Notes: generated by a model from the letters alone, not told the origin. A stretch of DNA of 35,577 nucleotides from Niastella sp. (GCA_017744515.1 JAGIBF010000086.1:1-35577), one strand, 5' to 3'; numbered from the stretch's first letter, positions 9,029 to 17,726 are shown. Program-made: numbers and translations.

Positions 9029-9063
9029 AAAAGGGTGGATCGCCTTCGGCGACCCACCCTTTT
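9029..9063. terminator. Bidirectional terminator between pabB and the lytic transglycosylase
   Basis: AAAAGGGTGG (9029-9038) is perfectly complementary to CCACCCTTTT (9054-9063). An inner 5-bp stem TCGCC/GGCGA sits around loop TTC, with one A-C mismatch between the two stems. The A/T ends provide a T-run on both strands, so it can end transcription from both converging genes. Confidence 0.88.
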
Positions 9064-9079
9064 GTGTAATGTTATTATC

Positions 9080-10183
9080 TTATTTGGTTTCTTTGGTAGC
9101 TACGGTTGCTCCGCTGAGCAACATTTGTACTGACTCGTTCAGGATAGCATATTTATTAGCCTGGAACAGTTCCATCTTGTCGGCAGGCAGCTTCAGTTCG
9201 TAAGCATTGTCTGCGCTGGCCATTTTCTTATCGAAATCAGGGTTCCACCTGGCAAAGGTAGTTGGGTCCATCGCGATGTGACGGGCGATAACAGATGAAT
9301 GGTATTTACCGGAAACTGTTACGCTTTTTGCCTGGCTCAGCTCCTGGGTTGAAACGTCCCTGCGCAGCAGGTAAGTGGCTGTTACACCCATTTGCTCAGT
9401 AGCTTCGGCCTTGGTCAAGGTAGTTACACTTCCCTGACCTTCAAATATATAGTGTGTGCCGATAAACTTCTTAACGTGTGTCCGTGATTCGGCCGGCAGG
9501 TAATACTGCAGGTTCCAGAAGTTACGGCTACCGCTTTTACGGATAGCACTATATACATTACCAGGACCGCCGTTATAGGCTGCGATTACCAGCAACCAGT
9601 CGCCAAACTCTGTATACAGATCTTTCAGGTATTTGGCGGCGGCGTGTGTACTCTTATAATAGTCAGTACGCTCGTCTTTGCCACGGGTTACTTTCAACCC
9701 AAGGATGCGGGCAGTGGCGGGCATCAGCTGCCAGGGGCCTACTGCTCCAGCCCAGGATACTGCTGAACGCTTCAGCCTGGACTCGATAACTGCGAGGTAT
9801 TTCAATTCTGTAGGTAAACCATACTTGCTCAGAATACTTTCCATCATATTAAAGTAAGGGAGTCCCCATTCTTTAATTTCGAGGAGGTCTTCTGTATTCT
9901 TTTCCATATAATCCTGCACAAAGGTGATGGCCCGGGGGTTCAACCGTACGCTCGAATTTGTTTCGAACAGGGATTTGAAACCCGGATCGGCCATGGAATC
10001 TGCCTTTGCAGGAGACTGAATGGTGTCAACAAGTACAATTCTGGCCTTTACTTTTCTGGCCTGTGTTGATTTGGCTGCTGACTTTTGGTTGGAGGTAGTT
10101 TTTTTCTTACCACCTGTATCAAATGCCATTAGTAACCACACCAGACTAAAAATGCTGGCATAAACTAGCTTTCTTTTCATCAT
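9080..10183 (-). CDS. MltD-like membrane-bound lytic murein transglycosylase
   Basis: The 367-residue protein has an N-terminal signal or anchor segment (about 7-21) and a Lys/Ser-rich linker. An SLT domain (about residues 108-235) follows, with the catalytic glutamate in AVIESRLK (Glu134), then GAVGPWQLMPATA and AAYNGGPGN, all signatures of family 1 lytic transglycosylases. It should cleave peptidoglycan between MurNAc and GlcNAc, forming anhydro-muropeptides in the periplasm. The C-terminal region (YHSSVIARHIAMDPTTFARWNPDF) resembles a divergent LysM-type binding module. No lipobox is obvious. Two ATGs open the gene and the first is used here. Confidence 0.92.
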   Translation of the reverse strand: MMKRKLVYASIFSLVWLLMAFDTGGKKKTTSNQKSAAKSTQARKVKARIVLVDTIQSPAKADSMADPGFKSLFETNSSVRLNPRAITFVQDYMEKNTEDLLEIKEWGLPYFNMMESILSKYGLPTELKYLAVIESRLKRSAVSWAGAVGPWQLMPATARILGLKVTRGKDERTDYYKSTHAAAKYLKDLYTEFGDWLLVIAAYNGGPGNVYSAIRKSGSRNFWNLQYYLPAESRTHVKKFIGTHYIFEGQGSVTTLTKAEATEQMGVTATYLLRRDVSTQELSQAKSVTVSGKYHSSVIARHIAMDPTTFARWNPDFDKKMASADNAYELKLPADKMELFQANKYAILNESVQMLLSGATVATKETK

Positions 10184-10332
10184 CGTTTTTTTAGCACAAC
10201 AATGCCGACTCTCAGGTATGGATTAAACGGATGATGTTTTAAATAGGAACAGGATCGTCTTTGATAGGATAGAAGGAAAAGGGTGCAGTACAAATTATGA
10301 CGCCGGGAGTCGATTAATTAGGGCCTTTCATG

Positions 10333-11811
10333 TTAACCGGCGAACCTATACTGCTGCATCCACTGGTGGGATAGCTGGAGCAAATATAATTCGCGAAATC
10401 GGTTTGTCATAATCTGCAGCCCATAAGGCATGCCATTACTGTGCCAAAAAAGCGGGATTGAGATGCCGGGAATGCCGGTTAGGTTGGAAAAAACTGTAAA
10501 AATGTCAGCTAAATACATAGCGATGGGGTCGTCCATCTTTTCGCCGAGCTTAAAAGCGGGGGAAGGAGCGGTGGGCAAAATGATCGCGTCGAAGTTGTTG
10601 AATACCAAATTGGTCTTTTCGACCAGTAGTTGTCTTACCTGCTGGGCCTTCGTAAAATAGGCATCGTAATAACCCGCGCTCAAAACGAAGGTGCCGAGCA
10701 TTATACGACGTTTGACCTCCCAGCCAAAACCGTCAGATCGGCTGGTCTTATAAAATTCTGTTAAGGGCAGGTTTTTATCCACATTTTGGGTCCGGTAGCC
10801 ATATTTGACCCCGTCGAAGCGGGAAAGGTTGGAGGATGCTTCGGCTGTGGTGAGTACATAATAGGTGGGTACGATGTAGTCGAGGTACTCAAAATCGACT
10901 GCTTCTACGGTGTGTCCATCAGCCCGGAGCTTGTCGATCAGGGCCAGGATATTGTTCCTTATTTCATTGTCCAGGGCCGGGCTTTCCAGTGCTTCTTTGA
11001 AGTAGGCAATCTTTAAAGTGGCTGGTAATGAATGGGTTGCAGTTGAATAGGACGGTACTTCAGCGGGAGATACTGTGCTGTCGTACTCGTCGGCACCGGC
11101 AATTACTTCTAATATATGGGATACATCGGGGACGTTATTGGCGAAGATGCCGATCTGGTCGAAGGAGGAGGCGTAGGCTATGAGGCCATAGCGCGAGATA
11201 CGGCCATAGGTAGGTTTCAGGCCTACGATACCGCAGAAGTCGGCTGGCTGGCGTACGGAGCCGCCTGTATCACTTCCGAGGCTTATCATGCACAGGGAGG
11301 CCTGGACGGCCACCGCTGACCCGCCGGAGGAGCCACCGGGTACCCGGGTTTCGTCCAGCGCATTGAGTACCTTGCCGTGGGCGGAGTTCTCGTTGGTAGA
11401 ACCCATCGCGAACTCATCACAGTTGGTATTGCCTATGATGATGGCTTCTTCGGCGAGGAGCCGCTCTACAGCTGTTGCATTATAAACGGAGGTGAAGTTT
11501 TGCAGGATCTTCGAGGATGCGGAAACGGGGTGGTCCTTGTAACAGATCACATCTTTCAGGGCGATGACTACTCCATGCAGTTTGCCCATCGGCTGACCGG
11601 CAGCACGTTTTTCATCGAGCGCGGCTGCCTGTTGTAATGCTTCTTCAGTGTAAACCTGGAGGAAGGCATTGAGGTGCCGTTTTTGTTCGATGTTGTGCAA
11701 ATAATGCTGTACTGCAGCTACGCAGGTTGTAGTGCCGTTCAGCAGATCAGCATGGTAGTTGGTTATTGATTCGTAGGTAAACAAATCCTGTCGCCGGCTT
11801 TGAGAGAACAA
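10333..11811 (-). CDS. gatA: Asp-tRNA(Asn)/Glu-tRNA(Gln) amidotransferase subunit A
   Basis: The 492-residue amidase-signature enzyme releases ammonia from glutamine and feeds it to GatB for amidation of Glu-tRNA(Gln) or Asp-tRNA(Asn). The catalytic triad is visible as Lys86 (ALKDV), Ser161 (PGGSSGGS) and nucleophile Ser185 (SDTGGSVRQPA). The GatA-specific stretch LKPTYGRISRYGLIAYASSFDQIG is intact. The frame is closed by a stop only three codons upstream of 11811 and has no ATG before residue 75, so the start must be TTG (11811) or another non-ATG codon. It lies 36 bases downstream of tatA and is probably in the same transcript. GatB and GatC are not in the window. Confidence 0.96.
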   Translation of the reverse strand: MFSQSRRQDLFTYESITNYHADLLNGTTTCVAAVQHYLHNIEQKRHLNAFLQVYTEEALQQAAALDEKRAAGQPMGKLHGVVIALKDVICYKDHPVSASSKILQNFTSVYNATAVERLLAEEAIIIGNTNCDEFAMGSTNENSAHGKVLNALDETRVPGGSSGGSAVAVQASLCMISLGSDTGGSVRQPADFCGIVGLKPTYGRISRYGLIAYASSFDQIGIFANNVPDVSHILEVIAGADEYDSTVSPAEVPSYSTATHSLPATLKIAYFKEALESPALDNEIRNNILALIDKLRADGHTVEAVDFEYLDYIVPTYYVLTTAEASSNLSRFDGVKYGYRTQNVDKNLPLTEFYKTSRSDGFGWEVKRRIMLGTFVLSAGYYDAYFTKAQQVRQLLVEKTNLVFNNFDAIILPTAPSPAFKLGEKMDDPIAMYLADIFTVFSNLTGIPGISIPLFWHSNGMPYGLQIMTNRFRELYLLQLSHQWMQQYRFAG

Positions 11812-11847
11812 ATCGGTTTAGAATCCCCGTTAAAAGGAAGAGTTGTG

Positions 11848-12078
11848 TTATTGTGCAGGAGAAGAAGGAGCTTTTTTATCCTTTTCGTTCATGCCTTCTT
11901 CGATCTCTTTCTTCACGTTGTTCTTGGCATCGTTGAATTCACGGATACCTTTACCAATACCTCTCATGAATTCAGGGATCTTACGACCACCAAACAGGAT
12001 CAGTACAGCTAAAATGATCAACACCCACTCCATACCACCTGGCATCGAGATCATCAGGAAATTATTAGCTACAAGCAT
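11848..12078 (-). CDS. tatA: Sec-independent translocase subunit TatA/TatE family
   Basis: The 76-residue protein has one membrane helix (about residues 13-32, GGMEWVLIILAVLILFGG). It is followed by the family signature FGGRKIPEFMRGIGKGIREF, which forms the hinge and amphipathic helix, and a charged tail. TatA oligomers form the pore of the twin-arginine pathway for folded proteins. The N-terminus is a little longer than usual, and internal ATGs at residues 9, 12 and 16 are alternative starts. It sits directly upstream of gatA, and tatC is not nearby. Confidence 0.93.
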   Translation of the reverse strand: MLVANNFLMISMPGGMEWVLIILAVLILFGGRKIPEFMRGIGKGIREFNDAKNNVKKEIEEGMNEKDKKAPSSPAQ

Positions 12079-12219
12079 GGTACTCTTTTTATTTTGATTG
12101 AAATACGAAATTACAGCTTTTCATAAGTAAAACGCATATTCACTTACACAAATTAGCTCTGTAAATGAGTGAAACAAGGTATTTTACTTACGATTAACAA
12201 AGACTATAAATATATACGT

Positions 12220-12250
12220 AAAAAAAGCGGAAACCAGTTTGGTTTCCGCT
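12220..12250 (-). terminator. Rho-independent terminator of rplS
   Basis: AGCGGAAACC (12226-12235) pairs perfectly with GGTTTCCGCT (12241-12250) around a 5-base loop. Read on the minus strand the hairpin is followed by a T-run (complement of the A-run at 12220-12226). It lies 26 bases past the rplS stop codon. Confidence 0.9.
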
Positions 12251-12276
12251 CTGTATAAGTTGTAACGAGCTGAATT

Positions 12277-12648
12277 TTATGCCTTAGCAGTAGCAACAGC
12301 CATGCGTTTTTCCTTAATACGTGCGCTTTTACCGCTACGGCTACGTTGGAAGAACAGCTTGGCGCGGCGTACGCGACCGGTTTTGTTCAGTTCGATAGAC
12401 TCGATGTTGGGGGAGTTGATGGGGAAAGTTCTTTCCACACCTACGCCGTCAGAGATTTTGCGTACAGTGAATGTAGCAGTACCGCCAGTACCCTGACGTT
12501 TGATCACGTCGCCACGGAAACCCTGGATACGTTCTTTACCACCTTCAATGATCTTATAGTTAACGGTAATGTTATCTCCTGCTTTAAAGCTGGGGAATTC
12601 TTTTTTACCGGTCAATTGTTCGTGTACGAATTGAACTGCTGCGTTCAT
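12277..12648 (-). CDS. rplS: 50S ribosomal protein L19
   Basis: L19 sits at the 30S-50S interface of the ribosome. Family motifs are FKAGDNITVNYKIIEGGKERIQGFRGDVI, ERTFPINSPNIESIEL and RRAKLFFQRSRSGKSARIKE. I place the start at ATG 12648 (MNAAVQFVHEQL), not at the TTG three codons earlier, because it gives the usual N-terminus and lies just after a -7 box. The basic Ala/Lys tail is ordinary. It is a single-gene unit with its own promoter and terminator. Confidence 0.97.
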   Translation of the reverse strand: MNAAVQFVHEQLTGKKEFPSFKAGDNITVNYKIIEGGKERIQGFRGDVIKRQGTGGTATFTVRKISDGVGVERTFPINSPNIESIELNKTGRVRRAKLFFQRSRSGKSARIKEKRMAVATAKA

Positions 12649-12670
12649 GATCTTCAAATTTTAAGGAGGG

Positions 12671-12678
12671 CAAAGGTA
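12671..12678 (-). promoter_or_regulatory. Candidate -7 promoter element of rplS
   Basis: Read on the minus strand the bases are TACCTTTG, an exact TAnnTTTG match. Transcription would begin near 12665, leaving a leader of about 17 nt before ATG 12648. No TTG element is visible upstream at the expected spacing. Confidence 0.5.
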
Positions 12679-12763
12679 GTAGTTTATTTCGGATTTCGGA
12701 TTAGAATTCCGGTTTTTTTTAAACTACACGTGGCTTTGCGCTGATTTCCTGTTTATAATACGT

Positions 12764-14329
12764 TTACCTGGCCACATTTACTGATCGCTTTTCGCGGATT
12801 ACGGTCACTTTGATCTGGCCCGGGAATGTCATTTCGGTCTGGATCTTCTGAGCTATTTCAAATGACAGCTTATCGGAATCGGAGTCAGTTACTTTTTCTG
12901 CCTCAACAATAACGCGTAATTCGCGGCCGGCTTGTATGGCGTAGGCTTTTTCTACTCCATTGTAGGCCAGGGCGAGGTTTTCCAGGTCTTTGATACGCTG
13001 GAGGTATTGTTGCATGATCTCACGACGGGCACCGGGACGGGCGCCGCTGATGGCGTCGCAAGCCTGTACGATGGGGGAGATCACGTATTGCATTTCCATT
13101 TCATCGTGGTGGGCGCCGATGGCGTTCACTACGGCGGGGTTTTCCCCGTATTTCTCAGCCAGCTTGGCTCCAAGGAGGGCGTGGCTCAGTTCTGATTCTT
13201 CATCGGGCACTTTACCAATGTCGTGCAGGAGGCCGGCACGTTTGGCCAGTTTGGGGTTGAGGCCCAGTTCGGCTGCCATGATACCGCAGAGGTTAGCTAC
13301 TTCGCGGCTGTGCATCAAGAGGTTCTGTCCGTAAGAGGAGCGGAAACGCATTTTTCCTACTACACGGATCAGTTCTTTGTGCAGGCCATGGATACCCAGT
13401 TCAATAACGGTACGCTCACCGATCTCCATTACCTGCTCTTCGATCTGTTTGCGGGTCTTTTCCACGATCTCCTCGATACGGGCCGGGTGGATACGGCCAT
13501 CGGTCACGAGGCGCTGAAGGCTTAAGCGGGCAATTTCACGGCGCAGGGGGTCGAATGAAGAGAGGATGATCGCCTCGGGGGTGTCATCCACGATCAGGTC
13601 AACTCCGGTAGCGGCTTCGATAGCGCGGATATTACGGCCTTCACGACCGATGATCTGTCCTTTGATCTCATCGCTTTCAAGGTTGAATACGGTGATGGAG
13701 TTTTCGATCGCCTGCTCGGCTGCTGTACGTTGTATAGACTGGATAATGATCTTGCGGGCTTCTTTGTTGGCCTTTTGCTTGGCATCGTCGATGATCTCCT
13801 GCTGAATGGCCAGCGCCTGGGTAGTTGCTTCGTGCTTAAGGCTTTCTACCAGTTGCTTTTTGGCTTCATCGGCAGTGAGGCCGGCAATTTTTTCCAGGCG
13901 ACGGATATGCTCTTCCTGGTGTTTTTCGAGCTCAGTGCGCTTGAGATTTACAACTTCTATCTGGCGGTTCAGGTTATCCTTAATGGCCTCATTTTCCCTT
14001 ACCTGTTTGTCCAGCTGGTCTGTCTTTTGGTTGACCGCCTGCTCTTTCTGTCTTGCCCTGTTCTCTACTTCGCTCAATTTGCGGTTGCGCTCGTTTACCT
14101 CTTTTTCGTGCTCGGCTTTTAGTTGCAGGAATTTTTCTTTGGCTTCGAGCTGTCTTTGTTGTTTAATGGTTTCAGCCTGGGTCTGGGCGTCGGCAAGTAA
14201 TTTTTTGGCTTGTTGGTCGGCTTCATCTACCTGTTTTTGCGTGTTTTTAGCGAAGATGAACTTTCCGGCTATGATGCCCGCCACCAGTGCCACTCCTCCA
14301 ATTATATAGGTTAATGCGTTCGGATCCAT
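12764..14329 (-). CDS. rny: Ribonuclease Y
   Basis: RNase Y is a membrane-anchored endoribonuclease that starts mRNA decay. The 521-residue protein shows all parts in order: N-terminal membrane helix (about residues 5-26), long coiled coil rich in Glu/Lys/Gln (about 28-185), KH domain with IGREGRNIRAIEAATGVDLIVDD, and HD domain with NLLMHSREVANL and LLHDIGKVPDEE. The C-terminal region ends PGQIKVTVIREKRSVNVAR. Length and motifs are standard. On the minus strand TACTTTCG (a near -7 box) lies about 90 bases upstream of the start. Bacteroidota genomes often keep rny close to zapA and pheT, as here, though two other genes lie between. Confidence 0.97.
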   Translation of the reverse strand: MDPNALTYIIGGVALVAGIIAGKFIFAKNTQKQVDEADQQAKKLLADAQTQAETIKQQRQLEAKEKFLQLKAEHEKEVNERNRKLSEVENRARQKEQAVNQKTDQLDKQVRENEAIKDNLNRQIEVVNLKRTELEKHQEEHIRRLEKIAGLTADEAKKQLVESLKHEATTQALAIQQEIIDDAKQKANKEARKIIIQSIQRTAAEQAIENSITVFNLESDEIKGQIIGREGRNIRAIEAATGVDLIVDDTPEAIILSSFDPLRREIARLSLQRLVTDGRIHPARIEEIVEKTRKQIEEQVMEIGERTVIELGIHGLHKELIRVVGKMRFRSSYGQNLLMHSREVANLCGIMAAELGLNPKLAKRAGLLHDIGKVPDEESELSHALLGAKLAEKYGENPAVVNAIGAHHDEMEMQYVISPIVQACDAISGARPGARREIMQQYLQRIKDLENLALAYNGVEKAYAIQAGRELRVIVEAEKVTDSDSDKLSFEIAQKIQTEMTFPGQIKVTVIREKRSVNVAR

Positions 14330-14604
14330 TGTGTTTTAAATGTTTTGATTGTTCTACCATATTATGTATCCTCTCTATGTATAGTTCATTGTTCATGCCT
14401 GAGAGGCTAATGTGCGAAAGTACGGAAATTAAGCAAGCATTGTTTGACCAGCAAACCTATTTGCATAATTTCTGTTTAGAACGCCAATTGCATGGAAAGT
14501 ATATAAAAAACGGAGGGTTTGGTTGTTTTGCTTGACAGGTGGCGGCTGGAAAAGGTATTTATTCTTTAATATTGTAGCGTTCACCATTCAAAAAGCATCT
14601 TACT
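14330..14604. other. Divergent intergenic region between rny and the DUF4369-thioredoxin gene
   Basis: These 275 bases must contain promoters for both directions. On the minus strand TACTTTCG near 14414-14421 resembles the -7 box with one mismatch. No convincing TAnnTTTG box was seen for the plus-strand gene. I looked for a 6S RNA, sometimes found near zapA/rny in this phylum, but could not recognise its long closing stem and central bubble. Confidence 0.3.
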
Positions 14605-15744
14605 ATGAAGCATCTACTATTTACCGGGGCCGGACTGTTGCTGGCCACGTTCTCCAATGCTCAGCAATTTACCATCAAAGGCGATGTATCCAAGGCAGGG
14701 GAACCCATTGAATGGGTGTACCTGACGTATACGCTTAATGGGGAGCGTAAAATGGACAGTGTGTTGGTTAAGGAGGGTCAATACAATTTTTCGGGTCAGT
14801 TACCGGAGGGAGCTACCATGTCGAGTCTGCGGGCAAAATACCCGGCTGGGTCGGAATCTTCCAAAAGAAGGCTGATGCAGCGTGATTTTGCTACTGTTTT
14901 TCTGTATCCTGGTGATATTGCTATAACCAGTGTGGATTCTTTCAGCAATGTAACTGTGAAGGGTTCCAAGGCGCATGATGAATATGTAAAGCTGAATGAG
15001 CAAACCAAGTCTTTCGGCGACCGTAGGAAGGAGCTCTATGCTGCCTATACTGAGGCAAATAAAGCCGGTAAGAAAGAAGAGGCTGCTAAGCTCGATGCGC
15101 AGATGGATGCTTTATATGAAGAGATGAATGAGAAGGTGTATGGCAGTTATGTAAAGGCCAATCCACAATCGCCGGTGGCTTTCTTTGCCTTCCAGCAATT
15201 TGCCGGGTATGATATCAAGCCTGAGAAGGTGGAGCCTGTGTTTAATCAATTGCCTAAGGCAATCCGTGAATCAAAGTCGGGCAAAGAGTGGCAGGGGCGA
15301 ATCGAAATTGCGAAGAAGACCGGTGTAGGCAGTTTTGCCATGGACTTTACGCAAAATGATACGCTGGGTAATCCAGTGAAGTTGTCTTCTTTTAAAGGCA
15401 AGTACCTGTTGGTCGACTTCTGGGCAAGTTGGTGTGGTCCCTGCCGTGTTGAGAATCCCAATGTAGTAGTAGCCTATAATAAATATAAAGAGAAGGGCTT
15501 CCATGTGCTGGGTATATCGCTTGATCAACCTAATGCCAAGGAAAAATGGATCAAGGCTATTCATGATGATAAACTGGCCTGGACGCATGTTTCGGACCTT
15601 CAGTACTGGAAGAATGCGGTAGCTGTTCAATATGGTATTCAGGCCATTCCTCAAAACCTGTTGATCGATCCTCAGGGTAAGATCATTGCCAAGAACCTGC
15701 GTGGTGAAGACTTGCAAAAGAAACTGGCAGAGTTGTTTAATTAA
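14605..15744 (+). CDS. Secreted TlpA/ResA-like thiol-disulfide protein with DUF4369 domain
   Basis: The 379-residue protein has a signal peptide ending SNAQ (about 1-20). An N-terminal DUF4369 beta-domain (about 21-130) follows, with a Lys/Glu-rich helical spacer and a C-terminal thioredoxin fold with WASWCGPC (Cys277 and Cys280). The cis-proline segment is AIPQNLLIDPQGKIIAKNLRG. Such Bacteroidota proteins act in the periplasm or on the outer membrane, reducing disulfides. The thioredoxin half should be active since both cysteines and the cis-Pro are present. It is followed after 9 bases by a DUF6263 gene, probably co-transcribed. The physiological partner is not known. Confidence 0.92.
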   Translation: MKHLLFTGAGLLLATFSNAQQFTIKGDVSKAGEPIEWVYLTYTLNGERKMDSVLVKEGQYNFSGQLPEGATMSSLRAKYPAGSESSKRRLMQRDFATVFLYPGDIAITSVDSFSNVTVKGSKAHDEYVKLNEQTKSFGDRRKELYAAYTEANKAGKKEEAAKLDAQMDALYEEMNEKVYGSYVKANPQSPVAFFAFQQFAGYDIKPEKVEPVFNQLPKAIRESKSGKEWQGRIEIAKKTGVGSFAMDFTQNDTLGNPVKLSSFKGKYLLVDFWASWCGPCRVENPNVVVAYNKYKEKGFHVLGISLDQPNAKEKWIKAIHDDKLAWTHVSDLQYWKNAVAVQYGIQAIPQNLLIDPQGKIIAKNLRGEDLQKKLAELFN

Positions 15745-15753
15745 TATTGAAAT

Positions 15754-16611
15754 ATGAAAAAACTGTTATTTGTTCCTTTAATCCTTGGTGTATTAGTTGT
15801 AAATGCCCAGTCGTTGAGCCGGAAGGTTGTGCTGAAGCAAGGTCAGCAGGTAGAGCGGGTTGCCGCGATCAAGATGAAGATCGGTATGGAAATGATGGGT
15901 CAGACGATCGATATAAATAATGACAATACGGTCACTTCGCTGGTGGAAGTGAAAAATGCCACTGGCTCGGCGTATGAGCTGGCAACTACCGTAAAACGTG
16001 TAGTAACCAGCATGAACGGCATGGGACAGAATATGAGCTATGATACGGATAAGAAAGATGGTGCCGCCAGCAACGAGATGACCAAGAAGGCTGACGAACT
16101 GGTCGGTAAGACCAATAACCTGACCATCGACAGCAAAGGGGTGATCACTAAGAGTGATGATACCGGCGGCGATGACAAGGAGAATGCAGGTGGTTTCATG
16201 GGTATTTCTGGTGGTGTACTAAACGCTGGCCAGAAGGTGGGCGTCACGTTTGACCTGGTCGCCAAGCTGCCCGATAACCCAGTAAAGGTGGGTGATAGCT
16301 GGAACGATTCTACCATTTCCAAAGAAGGCAAATTCTATACAAGATACAAGGTGGTGGAGATCAAGAGCGATGAAGCTATTATCGATATGGAAGGGACTTT
16401 GACGCAGGCCGGACAGGTGGAAAACAACGGTATGACCATCGATATGAACCTGGCAGGTAACTCAAAAGGTCAACTTTCGATGGATGTGACCAGTGGCCTG
16501 GTGAAGAAAATGGCGATGGCGATGGATGCTACCGGCACCATGGAAGTAGCGGGTCAGTCGATTCCTTTTACTATGAAGATCAATGTTGATCAGGGCGCCA
16601 CGAAGAAATAA
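15754..16611 (+). CDS. Exported DUF6263-like protein of unknown function
   Basis: The 285-residue protein has a signal peptide (LGVLVVNAQ, about residues 1-19). Its beta-rich body is patterned like DUF6263 proteins, with the repeated pattern of KMKIGMEMMGQTIDINNDNT, a central Gly-Asp-rich spacer (about 130-150) and PVKVGDSWNDS. No catalytic motif is visible. Many Met residues lie in beta segments. It starts 9 bases after the DUF4369-thioredoxin gene, so a joint envelope role is plausible; function is unknown. The family label is from memory of the pattern and moderately sure. Confidence 0.82.
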   Translation: MKKLLFVPLILGVLVVNAQSLSRKVVLKQGQQVERVAAIKMKIGMEMMGQTIDINNDNTVTSLVEVKNATGSAYELATTVKRVVTSMNGMGQNMSYDTDKKDGAASNEMTKKADELVGKTNNLTIDSKGVITKSDDTGGDDKENAGGFMGISGGVLNAGQKVGVTFDLVAKLPDNPVKVGDSWNDSTISKEGKFYTRYKVVEIKSDEAIIDMEGTLTQAGQVENNGMTIDMNLAGNSKGQLSMDVTSGLVKKMAMAMDATGTMEVAGQSIPFTMKINVDQGATKK

Positions 16612-16645
16612 GGAAAGCCGTGTAGTATAGGTTTAGAAGTTGTTA

Positions 16646-16936
16646 TTATCCCTGCAGGATCCGATCCAGGAGCTTTTCCATGGATTGTAACTGTTTATCT
16701 GCTTCACTTGATAAAAGCGGCTGGTCTCCGGCCGCTTTTTGCTGTGTGGCATACCAGAGGACAACCATGGCCACATAGTCCTGCATGTCTTTGCCGGCAA
16801 ACTGGGTCTTAAACTCAATGATCTTGTCGTTGATGAGCTTAATGGTCTTGCGAACGACCTCTTCGTCGGCCGGAGCGATGCGGATACGATAGGTTCTGTC
16901 GCCAATTACTACATTTATCGGAATTAATTCTTCCAT
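16646..16936 (-). CDS. zapA: Cell division protein ZapA
   Basis: ZapA binds FtsZ and bundles its filaments at the division site. The 96-residue product has the ZapA head (NVVIGDRTYRIRIAPADEEVVRKTIKLINDKI) followed by a helical coiled-coil tail (about 45-96). I choose ATG 16936 because it gives the classic beginning MEELIPINVVIGDR; a GTG at 16975 would add 13 residues without family support. The gene converges with the DUF6263 gene with only 34 bases between. Confidence 0.88.
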   Translation of the reverse strand: MEELIPINVVIGDRTYRIRIAPADEEVVRKTIKLINDKIIEFKTQFAGKDMQDYVAMVVLWYATQQKAAGDQPLLSSEADKQLQSMEKLLDRILQG

Positions 16937-16967
16937 TACTTGCAAATTTGAAAAGTCTATTCTATAT

Positions 16968-16976
16968 TTATCCACA
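16968..16976 (+). promoter_or_regulatory. Perfect DnaA-box sequence upstream of zapA
   Basis: TTATCCACA is an exact match to the DnaA-box consensus. It lies 31 bases upstream of the zapA ATG in the promoter region. A single 9-mer can occur by chance in a window of this size, so function is uncertain. Confidence 0.3.
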
Positions 16977-17088
16977 CAGAATTAACAACTGGATATCTGA
17001 TACACTTTGGACTCTAATGGATCGTTTTGGATGGTAAGGAAACTATGAACCCGTATTCTATGATTACGTCACCAAAACCAAGCGAACT

Positions 17089-17343
17089 ATGTTTGCAAAA
17101 GTAAAGTCGTCCATCTTCATCGATGTCCTGACACTCGAATTAGTAGCACCTATCCGCTCCAGTCTCAAAGCCATTTTACGCGACGAAAAAGGCGAAGAAT
17201 GCCAACGTATGGAAGCCTCCGTTCCCAAAGGAGACAATACGGTTACCTGGAAAGGCCTTAATGATCTGCCGTATGGTATCTACACTTTAGAGCTTTCACA
17301 GGGAGAAGATGAAATGAAAATGCGTTTGGTAAAGCGTGTTTAA
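17089..17343 (+). CDS. Small orphan beta-sandwich protein resembling a type IX sorting tail or FlgD-Ig fold
   Basis: The 84-residue protein has no signal peptide. Its pattern (ILRDEKGEE..., then PKGDNTVTWKGLNDLPYGIYTLEL, then MKMRLVKRV) closely follows the C-terminal sorting domains of Bacteroidota secreted proteins and FlgD-type Ig folds, where a G-N-T-W-G-L-P-x-G-I-Y core is followed by a final basic strand. Here there is no passenger protein. It is transcribed against zapA and the coiled-coil gene, and ends 20 bases from the latter. Function is unknown; the fold comparison is inference by eye. Confidence 0.7.
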   Translation: MFAKVKSSIFIDVLTLELVAPIRSSLKAILRDEKGEECQRMEASVPKGDNTVTWKGLNDLPYGIYTLELSQGEDEMKMRLVKRV

Positions 17344-17363
17344 CTGATCTCTGATCTTATTTT

Positions 17364-17651
17364 TTAGTGGCTCAACATGGCAATACACCGGTCTATTTCC
17401 CGGATGTACTGATGCAGGCGTTTGTCTAATTCCTTCTTATCAGCTTCGTCCAGTTGGCCGGTAGCTGTTTTCAGTGCTGCTATTTTTATTTCCAGTTCCT
17501 CTATTTTTCGGCCCTGCAATGCATCCTTTGCTTTTAGCTCCTTCAATTCTTTTGTCAGCCGGTCATTGTCTTTTTGCAACACCTGGTATTGCTGCAGTAC
17601 CTGCTGCAGTTTATCATTGATGCGTTTCCATGGTTGCTGAGTGTCTGACAT
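17364..17651 (-). CDS. Small coiled-coil protein, ZapB-like in shape
   Basis: The 95-residue protein is nearly all heptad-rich helix (about residues 8-70: INDKLQQVLQQYQVL..., LTKELKELKAKD..., IEELEIKIAALK). A conserved-looking C-terminus follows (LDKRLHQYIREIDRCIAML). It lies between pheT and zapA on the same strand, 75 bases past pheT, and is likely co-transcribed with pheT. Because the neighbour is zapA and the form resembles ZapB, a division role is attractive but unproven. No enzyme motif is present. Confidence 0.8.
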   Translation of the reverse strand: MSDTQQPWKRINDKLQQVLQQYQVLQKDNDRLTKELKELKAKDALQGRKIEELEIKIAALKTATGQLDEADKKELDKRLHQYIREIDRCIAMLSH

Positions 17652-17726
17652 GCCTATTGATTTCGAATTTAGGATTCCGGGTTCAGGATTCTCCTGTTGT
17701 TGCGAGGAAGCTCCCGCTGTTTCCGG

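Noticed and set aside
14330..14604. Possible 6S RNA between rny and the thioredoxin gene
   Set aside because: I could not find the long terminal stem and open central bubble; only short complementary pieces were seen.
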